Of a stretch of 64,000 bases of DNA, positions 22,467-36,103 are shown piece after piece. The notes beneath the pieces are model-generated. The model saw only the letters and a list, made by a program, of their open reading frames with translations. It was not told the origin of the DNA and did no database searches. The position numbers and the translations under genes are program-made. The stretch is from contig CM043791.1 in assembly GCA_023974075.1 (NCBI GenBank), positions 21,912,546-21,976,545 of the forward strand. Reading direction: 5' to 3'. This DNA is from Chaenocephalus aceratus. Its lineage: Eukaryota; Chordata; Actinopteri; Perciformes; Channichthyidae. Position 1 is the stretch's first letter. Every line of letters starts with the position of its first letter.

Positions 22467-23093
22467 ACTATTCATATCTTAAACTGCACTGTAACTTTTA
22501 TCCATGTACTTTTTCTTGTAATGTTTAATTGAACTATTTATATTTTAGACTGCACTGTAACTTTTATCCATGTATTTTTTTCTTAATGTTTATTTGATTA
22601 GCTTTTCTTTTTTAATGCTTAATGTCTTTCATTTTTTTTTTTGTGTAAAGCACTTTGAATTGCCTTGCGTTGAAAAGTGCTCTATAAATAAACTTGCCTT
22701 GCCTTGCCTTGACATCAGGATCTAGTGATATCCAAGCAACAGAGCTTCATTTAGCATGATACTTGTGTGGGTTGTACATGAAACCACTTGGTAATATATA
22801 AAAATGTATATATATATATATATGTTGAAGCCTGTTATGATCAATTGTGAGTTAAAACTTTATCTAAAAAGTAAAGCTGATGATGGATTACTGTGGTGGA
22901 GTAAGTAATATGTGCAATAAGAATAAAGTTGAATCTAATCTTGAGCAGGAACAAATGAATTTACTGAGTATATATCTGACATTAACGATTAAACACATGT
23001 GTGCATTCTTTATAAATGCAAACCGAGTCAAGCCGACTCCAGAGGTGGCGGTATGCACCTTAAAGTTGTTTGCAATCCGCCAAAAAACCGAGC

Positions 23094-23157
23094 GAAGAAG
23101 AAGAAGAAGAAGAAGAAGAAGAAGAAGAAGAAGAAGAAGAAGAAGAAGAAGAAGAAG
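23094..23157. repeat. (AAG)n microsatellite
   Basis: About 20 copies of AAG/GAA sit just outside the left inverted end of the 23.2-28.8 kb element. Shorter GAAGAAGAAG runs recur at about 23530-23545. Confidence 0.97.
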
Positions 23158-23605
23158 CCGACTCCACTTCAGGCGAGCTTTTTGAGACCTCCCCCGGCTG
23201 CGATCGGCTATAGAGAGGCGAAGTCACGCCCATCTACTTCCGGCCCATGGGACCCCGGAAGCGAAAAATTAACATTAAATTCAATGGAGAGAGAAAACGT
23301 ATCTTTTGATCCCGTTTGAATTGTGCCACGAACTACACATATGATGTTTGTCAATCTTAAACAATAAGTTCCATGTCAAAAAAGTCACATTTTGTCGTAA
23401 AACTGTTGAAATATAAGACTATGAAAAATACGCGACTACAAAGACTACAAATCCCAAATCCCATTCTGGCTCGCGTAAGTGATGTCACAGGCGATAATGC
23501 TCCAAGTGGTTGCGACTCGTAATTAAAGCGAAGAAGAAGAAGAAGATCTCATAACTGATTTATTCCCTCCAATAAATAAGAGATTGCTAAAAATAAATTC
23601 ACTTT

Positions 23606-23731
23606 TACAAGATGCCTGTGTGCTTTGTACCAGGTTGTAATCACATAAGTGATCATACTTATAGATCATAGCTCGTTCTATCGCTTCCCGTCTGATGAAA
23701 GGACCAGGAGTCGTTGGACCAAACATATCAG
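23606..23731 (+). pseudogene. THAP zinc-finger exon, frameshifted
   Basis: The exon starts MPVCFVPGCNHISDH and, after a frame change with a TAG at about 23663-23668, continues SFYRFPSDERTRSRWTKHI up to a donor GTAATA at 23732. The C-x4-C start after Met, the FP motif (FYRFPSD) and the Trp are the signature of the THAP DNA-binding domain; the C-x2-H half would lie in the next exon, not found. THAP domains occur in transposases of P and Kolobok type and in host proteins derived from them. Its position just inside the left inverted end suggests it was the element's terminus-binding protein. Confidence 0.65.
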
Positions 23732-24850
23732 GTAATACACATGTTGTGCATTGAACACAGTCAAGCTAGCTACATAGCTAGTAGCGAGCACGCTAGTTAG
23801 CATCACATTACTTAGCCTTGTCATTTGTATTAGCCTTAACATGAAGTGAACCCAAATGTTAAACAGTAAGAGTAGTCATGATGGTAAATATTTTGTGAAA
23901 CATTTGAAGAGGAGCCTATCGCCCCCTCCACCAGGTGCTAAGGGGGCGGGAGGTAGGCTAACGGCAGATTAGCATCTGCGATCTTTTCTACTTAATGCTA
24001 TCTGCTCAAATGGTTAACATTGAACATTAAAAGATCAGGCAGTTCAGGGAGAGTCGAAGGAAGGCAGGCAGGCAGGCAGCTTTGCATGACATTTATTTAT
24101 TTATAGAAGGACCATGCATACAAAAACATTAATCTCAGCAAAGAGAAGAGATGCAATATGCCAGATTATAGCTAATAGCTAATTTCCATCTGTGGTCCAT
24201 TCTTCTGGACGTGTTTCATTGTGATGATAGTGAGTCAATCTGTTTGTTGGAAAGACAGTAGTTGAGTGATTACTGAGAGAACATTATTAAAAGAGATAAT
24301 TCTTTAAAGTGTTGTTACTGACCTTTTTCTCTTTTATTTTCTTTACCTCACCTGTAACTGCTGAGACCCTGAGGAACATGCACACTGGACTGACCTGCTC
24401 TGGCAACCTGATTTCCACTGTACGTAATAGTATTTGGTTATGGTATATTATTTATATACATCAAAGGCACAATGCACCCCCCAGAGACACACATGTATTG
24501 AGTGTGATATTTTGCATAGGTCAAGTGAAATCATCTTTACATACTAGAAAACTGTAGGAGTGGCAACTTGTTTTGAAATTGAATTTTTAATATCCGATAA
24601 TTAAGTTGATCCGTTTTCTTTATTCTTCTCTCTTCCCAGCTCCATCCATCACGGTGCTCTGTTCCTGCAGGTCCTGCTTGCTAATCAATGCTTTATTTTT
24701 TTACACAATTACAAACAAAGTCAATGTATTGTATGACATGAAGTTGTGCTTCATTCGGAGTCAATAATAAATTCATTCTACCTTCAACTGCACAATGATT
24801 GTGGACTGCACCGACATCCATGTAGCTGCCCCCCCAGTAAGATGAACCAA

Positions 24851-24919
24851 GCAAAGAGGGTCGCCATCATGCCCAAGGACATCCAGCTGGCGCGCCGCAT
24901 CCGCGGAGAGAGGGCTTAG
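24851..24919 (+). pseudogene. Histone H3 C-terminal fragment
   Basis: The frame reads AKRVAIMPKDIQLARRIRGERA followed in another step by TAG; this is the last 22 residues of histone H3 with one change (A for T in KRVTIM). Split for reading: AKRVAIMPKDI, then QLARRIRGERA. The upstream sequence is not H3, so the rest of the gene is missing. It is followed 32 bp later by a canonical histone 3' stem-loop. It is a captured or retroposed tail of a replication-dependent histone gene. Confidence 0.85.
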
Positions 24920-24951
24920 ACTGACCTGAGACCAGCACACCCAAACACAAC

Positions 24952-24967
24952 GGCTCTTTTAAGAGCC
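24952..24967 (+). promoter_or_regulatory. Histone mRNA 3' stem-loop
   Basis: GGCTCTTTTAAGAGCC is a perfect match to the six-base-pair stem and four-base loop that SLBP binds at the end of replication-dependent histone mRNAs, with the usual CAACG-like 5' flank and ACC after it. It lies 32 bp after the H3 stop codon, the normal distance. The purine-rich downstream element was not evident. Confidence 0.88.
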
Positions 24968-25737
24968 ACCTACAGTTTCAATCCTACGTTATTATAATTA
25001 TTAAACTGGTTCATGTGTCACTTAGTTTACTGAACCGTGATGAATGAAAGAAATGAGTGAGGTAGTGGTTTAAATAAGTTACAAAGACATTAATATATGA
25101 GTAACAGGTCAGTGTAAACACAAGCTTCTGTCAATTATGGATCACTGAAACTATTTATATAAAAATATGTAATAAAGTTCTAAAACAAGTATTCGGTATA
25201 TTCCTTGATAGCTTTTGGAGAAGGTTGTTTTTAAGTTTACTAAAATCTATCGTTTCAACTGTTTCACTTTATAAAAAGGAACAGGTGAGTAGAGCATTAT
25301 TGAGTTTCTTATTCTGTCAGTAAATTATCCAAATGAAATGTTTATCATTATTTTATTCAACCCTAAACAAATTGATTGTACCTTTTTAATAATGACCTTA
25401 CATGGTCGGCAAAGTTAAATTAACTTCAGAAAATCAAATCTGTTCTGAGAAAAAACTAATAAATGTTTAAAGATAGGAACTTGCCATCCCACTGAAGAAC
25501 AGTCCGTAGAGATTTAAAGGCGTAGTTGTAGTTCAGTCCAACGTTTCATTTGGATTCATTTCTCCAACAGTCAACTATTTTCATAAAAAAAAAATATATT
25601 TTCAAAGTCAACTTTATTGTCAATCTTACTCAGTTTGTGTTTATAGACAGATCAAAAATACTTTTAAATCAAATAAAATTATACAATTTACAGATATGTA
25701 TACAAATATATATATATATATATATATCCTATATAAT

Positions 25738-26192
25738 GATGGTGGACACTTCACCTCCAGCAGGGCAGATGGCTGCACAAGTCCATCGGGGGATGCTCCC
25801 AAAACACCGACTCACTCACAAAGAGACCAGACTCGAACACTGTCTCCTGATAGGCCTGCACAAAAGCCTTCACCCCTTCGGCCTCGTTTACAACCACCCA
25901 GTTGACAGCCAGGACTCCGTCCAAGTTGTACCCCCCGAGCACCCTCTTCATGAGGGACGCGCATGGAGTGGATGAAAGTCCCGACTGCAGCACAGCACCA
26001 AACTTGCTGGCTGTCAACCTGCCCATTATTACACATATTGTGTAACTGCCACTTTGTCCGCTGTCCTCCGGTGGCTGTCTGGATGGCAGCTTGCTGGTCT
26101 CTGCTCAGTCGCATTGAGGCAAGAATTGCCTCAAGCCCCCATGCCCCTTCACCAGCTCCGGCACGGTGACAATGGCCTGATGTTGAGGCCAC
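25738..26192 (-). pseudogene. YqaJ-type (lambda exonuclease-like) nuclease, broken
   Basis: Read on the minus strand, GRLTASKFGAVLQSG, then SLMKRVLGGYNLDGVLAVNW and NEAEGVKAFVQAYQE precede a frame change. After it the sequence reads VLGASPDGLVQPSALLEVKC, ending at about 25740. The order R-T-S-F-G, N-E-x-x-G/A, G-x-S-P-D-G and L-E-V-K is the signature of the YqaJ/lambda-exonuclease branch of PD-(D/E)xK nucleases, with Asp (SPDG) and ExK (EVK) as catalytic residues. At least two frame changes are present. The C-terminus is cut off by a (TA)n tract at 25705-25730. In fish such domains occur in mobile-element proteins together with SWIM fingers. Confidence 0.72.
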
Positions 26193-26201
26193 GGCTCTGG
26201 C

Positions 26202-26528
26202 TCAGGTGACAAAAGCCATGCCATGCCACACTGTGCGCCCCTCAGTGCAGACCTGAACCAGTCTACATCCTGAGTGGCGATGTCTCTGGCCAGTGGGTTG
26301 TATGTCTCCTCTCACTGTTGGTAAAGTTGAGACACCGGCTGGACTACTTTGGAAGTGCCAGGCTTCAACATCTGTGGAGCTGATCTGCCACATGGCACAT
26401 ATTGCCAATGCTGCAGCGTGGCTGCATTTGTACATCCCCCGTGCACAATCACAGACAGCGCTCTGCATCGCGCCATCGTCTCCCATGCAGATCTGTACAA
26501 ATAAAGTAAGTACCATGTTTGTTAGCAT
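26202..26528 (-). pseudogene. SWIM zinc-finger segment upstream of the nuclease
   Basis: The minus strand reads QSAVCDCARGMYKCSHAAAL. C-x-C-x6-C-x-H is the SWIM finger spacing. It lies directly upstream of the YqaJ-type nuclease on the same strand, so the two were probably one protein. The segment ends in a different frame from the nuclease part. SWIM fingers bind DNA or protein and are common in transposon proteins. Confidence 0.6.
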
Positions 26529-27372
26529 GCTATAATAGATTGAATGAGCAATAATACAAGGATGGTCCGGATCTGGGGGTGGGAGGGGTTATTTTTCCAT
26601 AGTTTTTGTCTGATTGTTGTTATTGTTTGTTTTTTCTGTATTTTTTGTAATGTGTGTTGTACTGGTTGTGATTGTACATTGTATTTTTCTAAATGTGTAT
26701 GAATACATTTTTGAAAAACATTTGATCAACAATAAAAAAGGATTTGGTCAGGATCTAGACTCAGTGTGTAGTTTATTAATTAATCAATGCTCTCTACATT
26801 AGGAAAACACATACCAGTGTACCCGAGGGAGTCACACACAGCTGTGCCTGGATAACCAAACAAATTGACAAGATAACCAAAACCCTTGAATCTACACACA
26901 GCAAATAAACTCAAATGACACAACGAGATGTAAAAGGAGATCACACATACAGTATAGTCGATATAAAACTGGCCGCTTCAATCTGAAGAGCAACTAAAAC
27001 AAAACACGGGAGTTTACCTTGTTCTTGTGAACACTAATGTTATCCACACAGCATACACAGAGACCACGAAGTTCTAAAGGAGAACACTAGTTACTGAAAC
27101 AAAACACGTTAGTGTACCTTGTTAGCTAATGTTAGCTAGCTGACATTAACGTTACACATTGCACTCATATTACTCACCAACATCTTGTAAAGCCGGTCCC
27201 GCTGCTCTTACAGAACCGACTAACTCCCCTTTCGTGTATGTACAGCTCTCAACGTGTCCAGACTTGTAGTCACCCTCGTTTTATACTTGTATTCTCATTC
27301 TGAAAGAAACAGGTGAAATTTGCTAACGTGACGGCCATCTTTGTGATGGTGACGCGTATTGTGCGAGACCAA

Positions 27373-28510
27373 GGCCCTTTCTCATTTCATCAAATCCCCC
27401 TCCTCGACTCCTCGACTCCTCGGTCCTCCGGTAGTGACCCGGAAATGAATTTCAGCGCGCCATGTTGAAGGACATCTCATTTCTCTAAATGCACTTCGAG
27501 GACCGAGGATCGAGCGTCGAGGAGGCTCTCTGGAGGAGCTATAACCGAGGATACACTGATGGGTCCTCCACGGTCCTCCACGGCTGCTTCGTGGATGCAT
27601 TTCCGGCAACAGAGATGTTTCAAAGAATCGTGACACACGGCCGGACTTATCTCAGCCAATGACAGCTCTGCATGCATCCCCTGGATATTATTTTATTAAC
27701 TGCTTTCATCGCGACGCGATGTTTACAGTGAGAACAGCTGTGAGGTCCGTGCAGAAAGCAGAGCAGTGTGTATAATATATATCACTCAGTAGAACAGGCC
27801 TACTCTTTTTGCTTTAGTTTAGTAGATATCTACAAACAAAGAGTCGATATTTTTCTAAAACCATTTAGTGCTTCACAATAAAATACACCACGGCTGTAGC
27901 CTGTTTTAGGAGCTGTATATGTGTGTGTGTGGTGTAGGTGTGTGTGGTACAGTGTGTGCATAGATGCAGCGGACAGACAGCTGTCAGTTGGTTTGGTGTC
28001 CTCTGCTTACTTGTAATACTTGTAAATAAAACATTTGGCCCGTAATTTATTTCCCTCATTGTAGCGACCAGAGGGGGGGGGGGGATATATCCAGTCTCTG
28101 ATAGTGTTACGTTATTATGAGAGTGCTCTGTTTGATTCTGAAATTGTATATATTTATATAAATATATACATATATATGTGTGTGTGCGTGTCCGCATCTG
28201 TAGCCATTATTGTCTCATTATACCGCACTGTGAATGAATCAAAGTAAATATATAAGTCGTCATGAACACATCTGTCCATCAGACAGAGGGCTGCTGTGTC
28301 CTCCTGTCATCATTAATGGACGTCTCTTTAAAATGACCGCTCAGAGGAGAGGAGTTCTCATTTCTCTAACAGCCTGCTGCTTCCCCTCCTCTCTCCTCGG
28401 TTCCCCTCCTCGGCTCCTCCGCTCGCATCTCCTGTGGGCAGGACTAAGTATCTAGGATAGGAGTCGAGGAGGGGAGTCGAGGAGGGGAGTTAGAGAAATG
28501 AGAAAGGGCC
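27373..28510. mobile_element. MITE with perfect 16-bp inverted ends
   Basis: GGCCCTTTCTCATTTC at 27373-27388 is exactly repeated in inverse as GAAATGAGAAAGGGCC at 28495-28510, and the inversion continues imperfectly through CTCCTCGACTCC motifs. The flanking CAA (27370-27372 and 28511-28513) is a possible 3-bp target duplication. The interior has GGTCCTCC/GAGGACC repeats but no recognisable protein. It is inserted in the right part of the THAP/YqaJ element and is therefore younger. The superfamily is not assigned. Confidence 0.75.
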
Positions 28511-28805
28511 CAAGAGACCTGTAGTTCACTCAGCGGTTTCACACAACAAAATGTGTAACTTCACAGTTTTACGACACATTTTAATTTTTTTGACTTGCAA
28601 AATATTCTTTTAAATTGACAAACATCATATGTGTCATTCGTGGCACAATTCAAACGGATCAAAAGATAACCTTTCTCTCTCCATTGACTTCAATGTATAA
28701 TTTTACGCTTCCGGGGTCCCATGGAGGCTCCCGGAAGGGGAGGGACTTCGCCTCTCTATTCTCGTCTACTTTCGAGGCGAGCCGCAACGCGTCTCAAACA
28801 AGCCT

Positions 28806-29611
28806 GTTCATTGCTATCGGAATGTTAAGAGCATTCCATGGAATATAATAAAAAGTGTATCTCGAGCCGGTTTCTCAAATTTACCTACCCCACCTTTAAA
28901 AGTGGAATAGAGAATGAAAAATTGAAAATGTAATGAAAATGAAAAATATGATATCAAATATAAACAATGTAAAATATTCTGGATAATTCAAATGTTAAAA
29001 AAAACAAACATAAACATAGTTGTATATATATGAAAAATTACAATAAACAAAATTCTGATTGTGAAATATGTCAATTAATTGAAGCAGAGTAAAGTAGCAG
29101 AAATTTGAAATAATCCTGTTGTAAATATATAAAATTACATTATATATTCAGGCCTAGTACCAAGTTATTGTCTACCTCCGCGCTGTGTGTAGTAGCAGCA
29201 GCAGCAGCTCCTGGCTGTTTCGGTTTTAACTGCAGCGCTGCGTCGGTGCTGACCTCTGTCTGCCGCAGGGAGAACCGCTAGCAGCTAAACCCTGACCTGA
29301 GTAATGAGTATGGCGACCTGACGCGGTATGTAGTTGTCCTAACGTTATCTCATGGACATCGTGTTATGGTACAACCACCCGGACTACCCTTTATCTCCAG
29401 ACCAGAACTACTTGTTTGTAAAATAAATAGCGTCAGTGGTTGATTACGCCGTTAGTGTCAGTAAAGTTGCTTAGCCGCTAGCTCTTATTTTAGTTAGCCA
29501 CAAGCTAGCTGATGTCTTGTGTTGTCACTAGCTTTAAAACGGCTGGCAGCATCATCACCACGACAACTGGCATCCTTCCCACCCGCCCGTGTGATGGAAG
29601 GGTGAGGAACG
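28806..29611. other. Upstream region and 5' UTR of the SRCR/Ig gene
   Basis: AT-rich sequence gives way at about 29165 to a GC-richer stretch (CTCCGCGCTGTG, AGCAGCAGCAGCAGC) that is a plausible promoter and 5' UTR for the gene starting at 29612. No clear TATA box was seen. Confidence 0.4.
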
Positions 29612-33616
<4,005 letters not shown>

Positions 33617-36103
33617 AGGTATATAATGTCATGATTCTTGAACATATGATGCCTACAGAATAATATTCAGCCTCCTCCCCCTGTTTTGCTGATTAATAGC
33701 AAGTAATCAAAAAGGATTTAATATTTTTCTTGTATTGTGCATCGTGTGAGCTTAACAAAGTATGTCGCAAATGTTACAGGTGTATGTATAACAATATGAA
33801 ACTGAATCCCTGTACCACATATAGACGATCTCTATTTAACTGATTGTGTGTCTTCTAAAACCAATGAGCACTAGTGATGACTAGTACTTGAAACATGTAT
33901 TTTATTATGTTTTTTCATTTAGATTATTTGTATTCTGTTTCATTGACACTAAAGGATCCTTTGTTGCTTATTAGTTTCAAAAAGTCTGAATCAAGGTTAA
34001 AGGTGAAAGAATAAAAGATGAGAACTTCAAAGGAGTTGGGAGAGGGGGATAATATTTAGAGTAAAGGAGATTTGCATCAATGCATCCTGATACACGGGAA
34101 ATATAATATTCTTAATTGTGCATTAAAGTAAAGTATATTGTATTTTTTCTTCCAGCAGAATCACTGATGAGTGGACGGTCAGAAGGCTCGCGCTGCTTCC
34201 ATTGTGGATTCAGTCGGCAGGAGACGTGACTCACAACCTAAAAGCTCGGTCGGACCCAGTTCAGCAGCATTTGGATGAGAAAGCTTTTGCTGGACTCTAA
34301 CAAAGACCTCACACCAAATGTAAGGCTAGTGATTCTGCTGGGAAGAATGAATAGGATTGGCTTTTAAGCCTTGCATTATGGTAAGATTTGAACTATCGAC
34401 CACAGAAGACTGACTGTAAATAAGGACTTCCAGTTCAACGTCTAGTTTCTGTTAGATTTCAGCTTCACTCAGATTTGGCTACTGCCATGACGCCAGATGT
34501 CTGGGAACTGTGAGAATGTGACGTTAGTCCCTCAGGTCTCTGTAATTACCTTGTTTTGTATTTATTACCAGGCAACACTAATAACAGCCTCCACTAGCTA
34601 AATATGTACTTGCTTCTTCAGATCAATGATCCTTAAAGAATTATAAGATTTTCTTTATTACATTACTGCACTTAAAGTTGGTGGATAGAAGCTGTTGTTG
34701 ATTAAAATGCTGCTTTTGTTTGAGCTTCTGAGATTCACTTAATTTTGTTTGACAGTCCAAATATTTCTGATTTATAGCATCGCAACAAGATACACAAGAG
34801 GACAAATGTTTTACTTTATGCCTAATACAATTCATTTACTTTTACATCCTCAATTATTTAAACATTTCAAATGTATTGTTGCTCTTGAATAAATTACTAA
34901 ATGCTTCAAATGTTTACATATACAAGCTCTTTAATAGTTTGAATTATGTAACTGCAATACAAAACACACATCAACTATAGGATGAAAGGTTGGATTATGT
35001 CGTACAAAGTGTGATATATCTACTGAATTATAGCGTTAACAGCGTTACAGCTTGTATAAACAGTTTGATTTTAGATTGGTACCCGAAAACATTTCCCAAC
35101 TTCTCATTAACCACTGAAAAAACATTAATTATTACCCCAATTATTCCTACAAAATCACTGAGGCACTTGCAATACAGCTGGTTTCAAAACTGTCCCATCT
35201 GTACTTTTATTATAATTATTTCTTTAAACTGACAAAAGGAAGCATTGTTGTACCACAAGATAATGTTACAGTAAGTACAAGGTTTTGTTCAGTCTTTATA
35301 TTAACAATATACACAGTATCATAGACCATTAGAAACCGTTATTATCTTTAACACTTAAAAAAGTAATACATTGGGACGCTAAATAGTTCTGGCCGGTCAC
35401 ACCTTGGACGTTCAACTATTGGTTAACACACCGTGAGATGAGTCTGGGTGTTTTTCCTTTTATAGATACACACTTTCTCCAAGTTAGTGCCAATGATATA
35501 CAAAAGAAGTTTCCTAAAACCAGGAGAAATGTTCTCTTGATTGAATCTGAAATTGAAACAAGGGTCTTAGAAGTATGATGTACACTTTTATGTAATACTT
35601 TAGAATATTGTATGTTGTGGATAAAGAGTGAGATATTTATTGATAGTGGCTGAGACTTACAGTATATATGATTGGCACTTTTTAAAGACACATCTTATTA
35701 TGCTAATCCAATGACCTTACATACTATCTCTGTAAATATTTAATGTGCAGCTGTGGCAGTCTTTGTTTCTACTCTACTTTTCATTTGGTGCCAAACAGCA
35801 GTGAATGCACTGTGCTGTGGATGATCTTCAGAAATGCTACTGTCCAGCTAAGAGTAAGAAGGATTTTGTGCATTGTTTTATGGATATGTCTACAAAGCAT
35901 CTATTCTAGTAGTTTTGCTGTAGGGAGGCTGTGTCAAACATAAGCAAGCAAAAAACTGCAATTAAAACGCATAAAATATTGCAGAAAGCCCAATTTCAGC
36001 AATGTCAACAACAAAAAAGGCATTAACCGAAATATATTCAATCAATTAAAATCCACAATAAAGAATAACGTCCCAATAAAATGAACATGACTTAAAAACA
36101 AAA
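33617..36103. other. 3' UTR of the SRCR/Ig gene and intergenic DNA
   Basis: A 3' UTR exon probably begins after the acceptor TTCTTCCAG at about 34156, with AATAAA near 34889 as a likely polyadenylation signal. The rest is AT-rich with no exon or RNA gene recognised. It reaches the convergently transcribed emd gene at 36104. Confidence 0.5.

Larger units (their letters stand above)
17869..22711 (+). mobile_element. L2-clade LINE, nearly full length
   Basis: The element has an ORF1 with coiled coil and esterase-like domain, an ORF2 with AP-type endonuclease and reverse transcriptase, and a 3' end containing GCACTTTGAATTGCCTTG and TCTATAAATAAACTTGCC followed by CCTTG repeats (22690-22711). That 3' end is typical of L2 in fish. 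ORF2 is open throughout; ORF1 has one frame change. A duplication of about 65 bp in the 3' UTR (GAACTATTCATAT... to ATCCATGTA, 22465-22527 and 22529-22594) is present. The 5' boundary is uncertain and could lie upstream of 17869. Confidence 0.85.
23171..28805. mobile_element. Composite TIR element with THAP and SWIM/YqaJ genes
   Basis: The left 240 bp (23171 to about 23410) and the right 245 bp (about 28560-28805) are inverted copies. Both contain GAGACC/GAGACG near the tip, AGAGAGGCGAAGTC, CCCATGG.ACCCCGGAAGCG or its equivalent, TTGAATTGTGCCACGAA, ACATATGATGTTTGTCAAT and TGTCGTAAAACTGT. Between them lie a THAP-type exon on the + strand and a SWIM plus YqaJ-type gene on the - strand. No target duplication was found at the tips, so the exact ends and superfamily are open (Kolobok- or Harbinger-like elements are candidates). 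A histone H3 fragment and a 1.1-kb MITE lie inside. A third copy of the end sequence lies at about 14390-14500. Confidence 0.6.

Noticed and set aside
22880..23319. Arginine- or lysine-rich proteins near 23.1 kb
   Set aside because: They come from the (AAG)n tract.
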